Positions 1 to 8,055 of a DNA stretch of 38,645 nucleotides are shown in pieces. Source of the stretch: Acidobacteriota bacterium (GTDB taxonomy: Bacteria; Acidobacteriota; Terriglobia; 2-12-FULL-54-10); NCBI GenBank assembly GCA_022567475.1, contig JADFGZ010000004.1, positions 1 through 38,645 of the forward strand, read 5' to 3'. Made by a program: the position numbers and the translations under genes. Position 1 is the first letter of the stretch. Every line of letters begins with the position of its first letter. The notes under the pieces are model-generated. The model searched no databases. It saw only the letters and a program-made list of their open reading frames with translations, and was not told where the DNA came from.

Positions 1-763
1 AGTTCAGCGACGAAATACGGCGGCAGTTGTATGAGTGGATCGATGAGCGGCCGGATCTGACCTTGCGCCAGTTGCCGTCGCGGCTGCACGGCGAATTGGG
101 GTTGAAGGCCAGTATCGGACGGCTGTGGAGCGTGTTGCGCGAGATGGGGCTGCGCTTAAAAAAAAGTCGGTCTACGCCGCCGAGCAGGATGCCGCCGCCG
201 TCGCACGGCGGCGTGCGCTGTGGCGTGAGCAGGTGAGCAGGATCGACCCGGATCGGTTGATTTTCCTGGACGAAAGCGGCATCGCCACGGACATGACCCG
301 CCGCCGCGGACGAGCTCTTGGGGGCCGGCGCGTGCGCCAAGGCGTGCCTGCGGGGCCTTGGCGAACCCTCAGCATCTTGGGGGCGATTCGGCGGTCCGGA
401 TGGGTGGCCGCGATGAGCATCGAGGCAGCGACCGACGGCGAGATCTTCCTCGCTTATCTGGAGCGGGTGTTGGGTCCGCAACTCCAACCCGGCGATGTCG
501 TGGTGATGGACAATCTGGCGGCGCACAAGGTCGCCGGGGTGCGCCAGCAGATCGAATCACGTGGCGCCGAGTTGCTCTATTTGCCGCCCTACTCACCCGA
601 GTTCAACCCCATCGAGCAGTGCTGGGCCCAGATCAAGCAACATCCGCGGGCCGCCCAAGCCCGCACGCTTTCCGCCCTCGAACAAGGCCTCACCGATGCC
701 CTCGCCGCCGTGGCTCCGCACAACGTTCAAGCTTGCTTCCGCCACTGCGGCTATGGACTATGA
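1..763 (+). mobile_element. IS630-family transposase, 5' end outside window, joined by a -1 frameshift
   Basis: DDE transposase that would cut and paste an IS630-type element. The first frame (open from the window edge to a stop at 234-236) encodes a helix-turn-helix part with the motif [15 protein letters not shown]. The second frame (in use from about 158 to the stop at 761-763) encodes the catalytic domain. Its acidic residues are visible: Asp in FLDESG, Asp in VVMDN, and Glu in the [12 protein letters not shown] segment. The frames meet at an eight-A run (158-165), and moving back one base there restores a continuous IS630-like product. Programmed slippage at A runs is known in this family, so the element may be functional rather than broken. 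The left inverted repeat is off-window, so I could not define the element ends. Nothing recognisable follows in 764-919. Confidence 0.85.
156..166 (+). other. slippery A8 run, probable frameshift site of the IS630 transposase
   Basis: TTA is followed by eight A and then G, where the reading frame of the transposase must move back by one base. It contains A-AAA-AAG, the usual -1 slippery heptamer. Either ribosomal frameshifting or transcriptional slippage would work. A plain inactivating indel cannot be excluded from one copy. Confidence 0.6.
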
Positions 764-919
764 CAGCTTTGAATTTGCTATAAAATCCCTAAGTCGACAG
801 TATTGGGTCTTAACCCCCTGCCTGCCCGCTAGCCATCTGTCCATCTGGCGCAGACGCCGCGGCAATCTGGCTTGAGACACTTTAACGTAATGGCTTGATG
901 TGAAATCAACCATGCCCGT

Positions 920-2110
920 TCAATGGATGGTTTCGCCGAGGACGAGCCGCTTGTCGTAGCCGGTCATTTCGAGATACCCTCGTCCTTGGACGGGCTTCCC
1001 GTTCCTGGTGCCTTGGACCTGAATGCTTCCCTCCCAGTAGTTCAAACCAGTGCTTTCCCTCGTCACCAGTTCTTGGTCGTGCAGCTCTGTGCGAAGTTCC
1101 ACGTCGAGGCCCAATCGAGGAACAAGAACACGCCATCGGATGGGATAGTCGCCGCCTGTATGGGGGCTTTTCCAATATTCGAGCGGTACCATCTGATAGT
1201 CTTCCTCCTCCAATTGTACGGTTCGGCCGTCGCGGGCCACAAAGCTTCCCGCCGAGTGCGGATCGCGCCCGCCTCCTCGTCGGCGCAACTGGTAGATCAT
1301 CCACTCCGTGCCGTCCTCCATCTGCAGGCTCGCCCAATCCCACCCCACTTGATTGGGTTGTAATTGATTGGTGGCGAATTCATGGTCCATCCAAGACAAA
1401 CCCGTCACGGGATAGGACTCGCCCCCGATTTCCAGGTAACCCGATGTTTCCAAGCGCGTCAGGGAATAGTAGTGGGAGGCATTGCCCTCTCCCGCTGCTT
1501 TCTGGCTGACACCGTTCTGACCTTGAATAACAGGCGGCTTCAACGAGCGCATCTCGAAGCTGATTCGGTTGTCTCCTTCCACAGCCTCCAACTTCCAGCC
1601 TTGTTCCGTGAACTCTGCGACCCAATCCCCGTTCCAAATCCGTTCTTTGTCCTGGCTGGCTCCGGCCAGCTCGATGCCCGCGCGGTTGAGCCGTTGTGCA
1701 TAGAAGAATTTTTTCTGACCCAGGTCGCTGATGGCAAAGTGAGCCAGGTAAAGGTCGTCCACGCGCCAGCGGGAAGGGTTGGGGTAAGGATTGTCCACCC
1801 CCACGCGAAAGAAGGTTAACTCGTAGCCGAAGCGGTGGCCGCTTTCTGCGGCCAGATTGCCGGTGAAGTACCACCACTCCACTTTGTAGCAGGGATGGGA
1901 AAAGTGGTCGCGCGGAAATTCAAAGCGATATCCGGGAAGCGCCCGACAGTAGCGGCGGCTGTTCTGCTCGCCGCGAGCATTCTCTTCTTCCGGGGTTGCA
2001 CTTCGACCAAGAGAAGGATTCCCGAGAGTGGTTGCCGTCGCCAGAATGGCCAGGGCGGTCCATTGGGAAAATTTCATTTGCCAGCAGGACAGCTTCATTC
2101 GCCGTATCAT
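920..2110 (-). CDS. AttH/CrtC-type lipocalin-like exported protein
   Basis: 396-residue protein of the lipocalin-like AttH/carotenoid 1,2-hydratase-like fold family. It has an N-terminal membrane or signal segment (WTALAILATATTLG). Family-typical motifs include EWWYFTGNL near the start of the mature protein, GLSWMDHEF in the middle and GWDWASLQM soon after. The ATG at 2110 overlaps the TGA of the upstream permease (ATGA, 4 bp), so the two are translationally coupled. An upstream extension is open but would lie inside the permease gene. AttH proteins are typically encoded with FtsX-type permeases. The substrate is unknown; binding or modification of a hydrophobic ligand moved by the transporter is inferred. 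Despite the CrtC-like fold there are no carotenoid genes nearby, so hydratase activity is not claimed. Confidence 0.85.
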   Translation of the reverse strand: MIRRMKLSCWQMKFSQWTALAILATATTLGNPSLGRSATPEEENARGEQNSRRYCRALPGYRFEFPRDHFSHPCYKVEWWYFTGNLAAESGHRFGYELTFFRVGVDNPYPNPSRWRVDDLYLAHFAISDLGQKKFFYAQRLNRAGIELAGASQDKERIWNGDWVAEFTEQGWKLEAVEGDNRISFEMRSLKPPVIQGQNGVSQKAAGEGNASHYYSLTRLETSGYLEIGGESYPVTGLSWMDHEFATNQLQPNQVGWDWASLQMEDGTEWMIYQLRRRGGGRDPHSAGSFVARDGRTVQLEEEDYQMVPLEYWKSPHTGGDYPIRWRVLVPRLGLDVELRTELHDQELVTRESTGLNYWEGSIQVQGTRNGKPVQGRGYLEMTGYDKRLVLGETIH

Positions 2111-4689
2111 TCGATCGTGACCACCTCGGAAGGGATCAGGGCGGCGGCCACGCGCGCCGGGTAAAGACCGGAAGCGATCGTCACCAGCCAGATTGCCGCG
2201 CCGGAGAGGGCCAGAAAACCCGCCGGATAAACGAACTGAATGGTCCATCCAAACGATTGTTTGTTGATCGTGAAGATCAGGATCAGCGATAAAAGCAGGC
2301 CCATCAGCCAGCCGGTCAAGTTGCCGAGCAAGCCGACCAGGGCGGCCTCGGTGAGGATTATTTTTTTCAATTGCCTGGAGGTGGCGCCCAGCATGCGGAG
2401 GATCCCCAGTTCCCGGCGTCGTTCCAGGGTCAAGGCCAGCAGGGCATTGGCAATGCCCAGCGCCGCCACTAAGATGGCGATCGCTTCCAGAGCATATGTA
2501 ATGGAAAACGTCCGGTCAAAGACGCGGAGCACGGCTTGCTGCAAATCGGCGTTCGGTGTGATGAGAAATTGGTACCCTTGCTCCCCCAATGCATTCCATA
2601 AGCCTGCGCGCACTTGTTCACTGTCGGCGCCCGGCTCCAGGTAGATGGCCAGCGCGGTGGCCGTGTCGTCGTGAAACAATCGACGGTAGATTTCACGTTC
2701 GATAATTACGGTTCCCCGGTCGTTGGCGTAGTCGTAGTAGATTCCAGCCACTTGAAACGAGGCTTTGCCGGAGGGAGTGTCGATTGCAATCTCCTGCCCG
2801 CGCCGAATGCGGTTGTGGTGGGCGAACGGTTCCGAGACGATGGCCAGCCGGGCGGGGTCGCCGGAGAGCACCTCTCGCGGAGAGCGTCCGTCCACGAACA
2901 GGAGATTTCCATAGCGAATCAGGGTCTCCCACTGGCCGGAGCCGAGCAGGGCCGCGTTGCCTTGATAGACGATCTCAACGCCCCGGAACGCATCCACCGC
3001 TTGCACACCAGGGCTGGAGCGAACCATGGCGATCGCCTCGGCCGGGATGGTCGCGTCGGTGCCGTTGCCGCGCTGCGCGGCGGGTTTCAGGAAAAGATCG
3101 GCCCGCAACGTCTGGTCTGCCCAAACGGTCACCGTTTGCCGAAAACTGCCCACCATGATCGCGACGCTGGCCATCATGGCAACGGCAGTGGCCAGGGACA
3201 TGGTGAGAATCGAGATCCGTAACGGCGAAGCGGCCAGTCCGCGCGCCGCCAGTTGGCCTTCTACGCCTGCGAGTGCGCGTACGGGCCGGTCTGCGGCACG
3301 GGTGAAGATCGCCAGCAGCAGCGGCATAAAGAAAGAAAAGGCCACAATGACCAGCAGCGTTGCCAGGTATCCGAACAACGGCAAACCGCCCACAGACGGC
3401 AGCAGGGCGGCGAGAAAAGCTCCCGCGAGGGCCATGCCGCCTCCAGCGGCGTAGCGCCGCGTTGCAAGCTGGCGATGTTGTTCATGGGCTCCCCGTTGCA
3501 GGGCTTCAGCGGGCAGGATGCCGGTGGCTTCCATAGCCGGCAGCAGCGCAGAGAAAAAAGCCGTCAGCAGTCCAATCGCCATAGCTCCAGCCGCCAACCC
3601 CAGGGTTAAATGGATCGGGGAGGGAGGAGCCGCCAGATACAGAGTATTGACGGTTCCAGAAACCGCCCGGAGAGCCAGCCCGGCAAGGGCTCTCCCCAAC
3701 CCAATTCCCACCAACGCTCCTACCGAACCCAGCAAGAGCGCCTCACTCAAGAAAAGACGGAGCACCTCGCCGCGCGTGGCTCCGAGGGAACGCAGTGTGC
3801 CGATTTCGGCGCGGCGGCGAATGACCGAGATGGCAATCGTGTTGTAGATGAGGAAGGCTCCGACGACCAGCGAAATGTAGCTGAGGGCTGTCAGATTCCA
3901 TCGGAACGCGCGCAACATCTTGCCGGCTTGCTCCGCGCGGGTTTCCGGCCTCTCCACTCTCAAGCCGGGAGGCAGTCCGGCGGCTAGTTTGTTTTGGTAG
4001 GCAGGCAATTGTTCCGGCGGGACGATTAAATCCAGGCGGTCCAGTTTTCCCAGGCGCCCGAAAACAAGCTGAGCCGCAGCGATGTCCATGATCGCGATAC
4101 TGCCCGCGAGCGTCTTGCCGGGACCTTCCAGAGCCAGGATTCCGCGCACCGTGTAGGAGTCTTCCCGGTCGTTCACTAGCAAGCGAATCGTTGAGCCCGG
4201 ACTCAATCCGTTGCGCCGGGCGAAATTTTGGCTTACTACCAGCGAATGGGGATCAGACAGCAGCAACAGGAAATCTCGCTGCGAGAGGTTTGTTCCTGCG
4301 AGAGTGATGTCGCGAAAGGGGCTGTCTTGCACGATGTCAATTCCCAAAACCCGCAGGACTTCCCGCGTGGAAGCCACCACCGCGGTGGATTCCATCACCG
4401 GAGAAATCTTCACCTCCGTTCCCAGCATCTCCGCCACTCGCGGCAAAAGCTGTTCATCGATTCCGTTCGGAGCCAGAATGGAAAGATTGGTCCGCCCGGA
4501 GATCTCCGTTAGCGAAGTTTCAAAGGAGCCGATAGAGCTGCGGTTGGCGAGATGGACGGCGAGTATGACGCCCACACCCAAGCCCACGGCCAGGATGCTG
4601 AGCGCTGTGCGCAGCCGGTCCCCAGCCCGTCCCATTCCCCACAGGGGACGAACGATAAAACTCCAGAAAAAAGATAAGGGAAGAGCCAT
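2107..4689 (-). CDS. FtsX-type ABC transporter permease with two FtsX domains
   Basis: 860-residue membrane protein made of two homologous halves, each a periplasmic MacB-like domain followed by a three-helix FtsX core. The first transmembrane segment contains LSILAVGLGVGVILAV. The cores carry the characteristic coupling-helix motifs RRRAEIGTLRSLGATRGEV and RRRELGILRMLGATSRQL. The ATG at 4689 is chosen because the protein then starts MALPLSFFW with GGGA about 8 nt upstream; a GTG at 4704 is an alternative. Such permeases extrude or extract lipids, lipoproteins or hydrophobic molecules with a separate LolD/MacB-like ATPase. No ATPase gene lies upstream (the next gene is citrate synthase), so the ATPase must be encoded elsewhere. 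It is coupled to the AttH-like gene downstream. Confidence 0.88.
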   Translation of the reverse strand: MALPLSFFWSFIVRPLWGMGRAGDRLRTALSILAVGLGVGVILAVHLANRSSIGSFETSLTEISGRTNLSILAPNGIDEQLLPRVAEMLGTEVKISPVMESTAVVASTREVLRVLGIDIVQDSPFRDITLAGTNLSQRDFLLLLSDPHSLVVSQNFARRNGLSPGSTIRLLVNDREDSYTVRGILALEGPGKTLAGSIAIMDIAAAQLVFGRLGKLDRLDLIVPPEQLPAYQNKLAAGLPPGLRVERPETRAEQAGKMLRAFRWNLTALSYISLVVGAFLIYNTIAISVIRRRAEIGTLRSLGATRGEVLRLFLSEALLLGSVGALVGIGLGRALAGLALRAVSGTVNTLYLAAPPSPIHLTLGLAAGAMAIGLLTAFFSALLPAMEATGILPAEALQRGAHEQHRQLATRRYAAGGGMALAGAFLAALLPSVGGLPLFGYLATLLVIVAFSFFMPLLLAIFTRAADRPVRALAGVEGQLAARGLAASPLRISILTMSLATAVAMMASVAIMVGSFRQTVTVWADQTLRADLFLKPAAQRGNGTDATIPAEAIAMVRSSPGVQAVDAFRGVEIVYQGNAALLGSGQWETLIRYGNLLFVDGRSPREVLSGDPARLAIVSEPFAHHNRIRRGQEIAIDTPSGKASFQVAGIYYDYANDRGTVIIEREIYRRLFHDDTATALAIYLEPGADSEQVRAGLWNALGEQGYQFLITPNADLQQAVLRVFDRTFSITYALEAIAILVAALGIANALLALTLERRRELGILRMLGATSRQLKKIILTEAALVGLLGNLTGWLMGLLLSLILIFTINKQSFGWTIQFVYPAGFLALSGAAIWLVTIASGLYPARVAAALIPSEVVTIE

Positions 4690-4923
4690 AGAGCATCCCG
4701 GCACACGCGGTACGCTTTCATGGTATCACGGGTGTCGCAGTGGCTTGGTTGTCTGGAGATTCCTAGCGAGGCAGGGGCAGGGGAGGGAAGATGGAGAGGT
4801 TTTTCCACGACCAAATACGCACTGACACCGGTAAAAGGCAAGGGCGAGCGCCGCAGCGCAGTGGGACAGGTTTAGGGGGCCTCATTGTGGTCCAAAACCG
4901 AAGGCAGAAGCGTCGGATTAGCG

Positions 4924-6225
4924 TTAGCCGCGCTTATCAATAGGCGTGTAGTCTCGGATAGTCTCCCCTGTATAGATTTGGCGTGGCCGACCGATTTTGG
5001 TATTGGGCGACTCCGTCATCTCCTTCCAGTGAGCAATCCATCCGGGCAGCCTTCCCAGGGCGAACATCACCGTATACATGTTCAAGGGAATTCCGAGCGC
5101 TTTGTAGATGATGCCGCTGTAGAAATCCACATTGGGGTAGAGCTTGCGCTCGATAAAATATTCATCCTTCAAAGCGTGCTCTTCCAGTTTCTTGGCAATT
5201 TCCAGCAGCGGGTCGTGAATTCCTATCTTGTGGAGCACTTTGTCGCAGGCCCGTTTGATGATCTTCGCCCTCGGGTCGAAGTTTTTGTAAACCCGATGCC
5301 CAAAACCCATGAGCCGGAAGGAAGATTTTTTGTCTTTGGCCATGGCGATATATTTGTCGGTGTCTCCCCCGTTCTCGTGGATCGTCTGCAGCATGTTCAT
5401 GACTTCCTGGTTCGCTCCGCCGTGCAGGGGGCCCCACAGCGCCAGGATACCCGCAGAAATGGAGGCGAACAGATTCGCCTGACTGCTGCCAACCAACCGC
5501 ACCGTGGAGGTGCTGCAGTTTTGCTCATGGTCGGCGTGCAGGATCAACAAGAGGTTGAGCACATGGTCCAGATCTTCATCCAGAATGTATTCCTCGGCGG
5601 GCACAGCAAACAGCATGTGGAGAAGGTTGGAACAGTAGCTCAAGGAATTGAGGGGGTAGATGAAGGGTTGCCCCATCGATTTCTTATAGGAAAACGCTGC
5701 AATCGTAGGCATTTTTGCCAGAAGCCGCCCGATGGTCAAGTCCATCTGCTCTTTGTTTTGAGGCTCGAGCACTTGCGGGTAGTAGCTGGACAGAGAACAG
5801 ATCATGGAGGAGAGCATTCCCATGGGGTGCGCCGTGCTGGGGTAGCCGTCGAAGAAGCGCTTCATGTCCTCATGGATCATGGAGTGGCGGGTCAGCAGGG
5901 TGGAGAATTTTGCCATCTCATCTCGAGTGGGAAGGTTCCCGTAAATCAATAAATAGGCCGTCTCGATAAAATTAGATTTCTCAGCAAGCTGTTCAATGGG
6001 AATTCCTCGATACCGCAGAATTCCCTTTTCTCCGTCGAGAAATGTAATCGCGCTGGTACAGGAGCCCGTGTTCATGAAGCCGTGGTCGATGGTGACATAG
6101 GAAGTTTCTTTGCGAAGTTGAGAGATGTCGATGGCGCTTTCGTTTTCCGTTCCCGTAATGACAGGCAGTTCAACGGACTTATCGCCAATTTTGAGCGAAG
6201 CTGTTGCTGTGGTTGTCGCTTCCAT
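4924..6225 (-). CDS. gltA: citrate synthase (type II)
   Basis: Condenses acetyl-CoA and oxaloacetate to citrate at the entry of the TCA cycle, in the cytoplasm. It is 433 residues, the usual length for the hexameric, NADH-regulated GltA type. The catalytic residues are all visible: His268 in WGPLHGGANQ, His310 in GFGHRVYKN and Asp367 in PNVDFYSG. The HADHEQNCSTSTVR segment and a complete N-terminal domain (SYVTIDHGFMNTGSC) are also present. The start at 6225 gives the expected N-terminus; the Shine-Dalgarno is weak. It is monocistronic, with 234 bp to the next gene downstream on the same strand and a 422-bp divergent spacer upstream. This is a core gene and gives the local chromosomal background. 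Confidence 0.97.
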   Translation of the reverse strand: MEATTTATASLKIGDKSVELPVITGTENESAIDISQLRKETSYVTIDHGFMNTGSCTSAITFLDGEKGILRYRGIPIEQLAEKSNFIETAYLLIYGNLPTRDEMAKFSTLLTRHSMIHEDMKRFFDGYPSTAHPMGMLSSMICSLSSYYPQVLEPQNKEQMDLTIGRLLAKMPTIAAFSYKKSMGQPFIYPLNSLSYCSNLLHMLFAVPAEEYILDEDLDHVLNLLLILHADHEQNCSTSTVRLVGSSQANLFASISAGILALWGPLHGGANQEVMNMLQTIHENGGDTDKYIAMAKDKKSSFRLMGFGHRVYKNFDPRAKIIKRACDKVLHKIGIHDPLLEIAKKLEEHALKDEYFIERKLYPNVDFYSGIIYKALGIPLNMYTVMFALGRLPGWIAHWKEMTESPNTKIGRPRQIYTGETIRDYTPIDKRG

Positions 6226-6647
6226 TGAGAGTATCCGATCTCCCCGAGGGGGGGCAATTGAAAGACTATGGGGTATCCTAGGAGCGCGGGAAATTGTTTA
6301 GGTTCCTGTGAAAGCTCCCGATTTACCCCAGTTTCCGGTGTGGAATGTCCTCCGGCTCATTCGGATTCGGTATAGTGAAAATCCCCACCCACATCCTAAT
6401 GCGCCTTGGCAAAAAAGTAAAGATTCTGTGAACACCCAGCAGGTGGGTGCCTGGCTCAGGAATGCGGGTAAAACGAAGGTCTTCCCTCCCTCTTCTGGCT
6501 GGGCTGCAAAGGGCTGGAAGACGGGCTTGAGTATGTAATATGCCCGGATGTAAATTACTTGGGAGCGAAAGGTGGAATCGAGGAAACTTTTTTGCTCTTT
6601 CCGCACTCAAAGTACGGGAAGGGAAAGGGAAAAGGGGAAAAGCGAAG
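6226..6647 (+). other. divergent intergenic spacer between citrate synthase and TPR gene
   Basis: 422 bp that must carry promoters for both neighbours. A TATAGT hexamer (6371-6376) is the best -10 match on the plus strand, but no convincing -35 is spaced correctly. A GAAAGCTC...TTTCCGG arrangement near 6311-6339 faintly resembles the ATTCCGG element found elsewhere in this window, but the spacing is wrong. No gene is seen here. Confidence 0.4.
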
Positions 6648-7538
6648 ATGAATAAAAAGCTCATCCGGAAGGCAACCTGCTGGTCAGTCCTCAATTCCTG
6701 CCTGCTGTATCTTCTGCCAGCCCTCGCTTTTGCTGCTCCGGCCGATTTGGAGCGTGTCCGGGAGTTGTATCAGCAGACTGAGTATGAGCAGGCGTTGCGC
6801 CTGCTTGAGGCAAGCCGGGAGAAAGGGCCGGAGGCATACGAGCTGACCGGCAAGGCGCAGTACATGCTGGAAAATTACAAAAAGGCGACCGATGCGTTTG
6901 AAAAGGCGGTTGCCGCCGACCCCACGAACGCCAGCTATGTCAACTGGCTGGGGAAAGCGTTTGGGCGGCGGGCGGAGACGTCGTTTTTCCTGAGAGCCCC
7001 ATCGTACGCCACTACGGCGCGGAAGCATTTTGAGCGGGCCGTTGCGCTGGACTCGCAGAATCTGGAGGCCCTCAGCGACCTTTTCGAGTATTACCTGCAG
7101 GCGCCGGGATTCCTCGGAGGAGGACGGGATAAAGCCTCTGAGCTTTCCGAACGAGTCCGGGAGTTGGACCCTGTAAAATACCATCACATGCAGGCCAGAC
7201 TCGCCGAAAAGCGGAAAGACTTCGCGGTTGCGGAACAGGAGTTGCGGCAAGCGGCGGAACTGGCTCCTGCCGAGGAGGGCCGCCTGTTGGACCTGGCCAA
7301 ATTTCTTTCCGGGCAGGGCAGGCACCGGGAGAGCGACGAGATTTTCGAGCATGCAGAGCAGCTCGCCCCCGACAGTCCTAAAATCAAATTCGAAAGGGCA
7401 AAAACGTATGTTCGGGCTAACCGCAATTTGGATGTGGCCCGCAAGCTCCTGGAGCAATATTTAATCTCGCCTTTGACGCCGGATGACCCGCCGCGGTCCG
7501 AGGCCCAGCAACTGCTCAATAAGGCAAGAAAGGGCTGA
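6648..7538 (+). CDS. exported tetratricopeptide-repeat protein
   Basis: 296 residues. The N-terminus (MNKKLIRKATCW... LLYLLPALAFAAP) is a classical Sec signal peptide ending in Ala-Phe-Ala-Ala. The rest is TPR-like helical repeats: helix pairs such as ELTGKAQYMLENYKKATDAF followed by a segment with AAADP-like turns. The start at 6648 is set by AGGGG about 10 nt upstream and by the signal peptide; the open frame extends 36 codons further upstream without signal-peptide character. TPR proteins act as protein-protein scaffolds, here in the periplasm or cell envelope. The partner is unknown and no neighbour suggests one. Confidence 0.8.
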   Translation: MNKKLIRKATCWSVLNSCLLYLLPALAFAAPADLERVRELYQQTEYEQALRLLEASREKGPEAYELTGKAQYMLENYKKATDAFEKAVAADPTNASYVNWLGKAFGRRAETSFFLRAPSYATTARKHFERAVALDSQNLEALSDLFEYYLQAPGFLGGGRDKASELSERVRELDPVKYHHMQARLAEKRKDFAVAEQELRQAAELAPAEEGRLLDLAKFLSGQGRHRESDEIFEHAEQLAPDSPKIKFERAKTYVRANRNLDVARKLLEQYLISPLTPDDPPRSEAQQLLNKARKG

Positions 7539-7560
7539 TTTGCGGTCTCCTGGCGCAAAT
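7538..7560 (+). terminator. stem-loop right after the TPR gene
   Basis: ATTTGCG and CGCAAAT form a 7-bp stem with a 9-nt loop, beginning on the last base of the stop codon. Only a short T stretch follows, so a terminator role is plausible but not strong. Confidence 0.4.
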
Positions 7561-7679
7561 TTCCAGATTCGGTTGTTACTTCCCCGTGTTTTTTCTCTTA
7601 TGAAAATCAGGCTTGGCATTGTTCCTGTTCCGGCACTTTGCTACAATGCGCCATCGATTAACCGCCCAAGATGACACTG

Positions 7680-7767
7680 GCTGGAGTGGCGGAATTGGCA
7701 GACGCACCAGACTCAAAATCTGGCGCCCCTTGCGGGCATGGGGGTTCGACTCCCCCCTCCAGCACCA
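7680..7767 (+). tRNA. tRNA-Leu (anticodon CAA)
   Basis: 88 nt with a genomically encoded CCA. The acceptor stem GCTGGAG pairs with CTCCAGC. The D arm reads GGCGGAATTGGCAGACGC. The anticodon stem CCAGA/TCTGG holds loop CTCAAAA, so the anticodon is CAA and reads UUG. A long class II variable arm (GCCC...GGGC) is present. The T arm is GGGGG-TTCGACT-CCCCC. Everything fits a leucine tRNA. Its 3' end faces an integrase remnant, and tRNA 3' ends are standard integration sites. No second copy of the tRNA 3' end was seen in this window. Confidence 0.97.
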
Positions 7768-7874
7768 TATAATTTATTGTATTTTCAATCAGTTAACTAG
7801 ATTTGATTGGCCGTGTACCGTAGATGTACCAAATTGTTGAGATTGCCCGCGGTGCTTTTCTCGCCCTGGTAGTT

Positions 7875-7985
7875 TCACATCAGGTCAAAAATTCTGTTCT
7901 GGCGGACTTTAGACCACTTACCGTAATGCTTTCTCACGATGGAAGGAGAAATCCCGAGCACGTCTGCAACCTCCTGTTCCGTAGC
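7875..7985 (-). pseudogene. 3' remnant of a tyrosine recombinase/integrase
   Basis: Reading the minus strand, the last 37 codons before the TGA at 7875-7877 give TEQEVADVLGISPSIVRKHY followed by GKWSKVRQNRIFDLM. This is the C-terminus of a phage-type tyrosine integrase: the LGxSxxxVxKHYxxW box contains the nucleophilic tyrosine, followed by the usual RQxRI tail. The integrase-like reading stops upstream of about 7986, where the frame becomes unrelated sequence, and no start exists, so only the tail survives. It lies 107 bp beyond the 3' end of tRNA-Leu, the position expected for an integrase of an element inserted in that tRNA. The identification rests on motif recognition only. Confidence 0.7.
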
Positions 7986-8055
7986 TCTCCGGTGCCGGGG
8001 GCTTATAGCCCTCTCCCGCCAATGAAACCAGTTCCACAGTCCCAGAAGGCGAACA

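Noticed and set aside
4885-5952. 355-codon plus-strand open frame
   Set aside because: Entirely antisense to citrate synthase, which has all catalytic residues; the antisense translation has no recognisable domain.
6371-6376. TATAGT as -10 of the TPR gene
   Set aside because: No suitable -35 at 16-18 nt and a leader of about 270 nt; too weak to list as a promoter.
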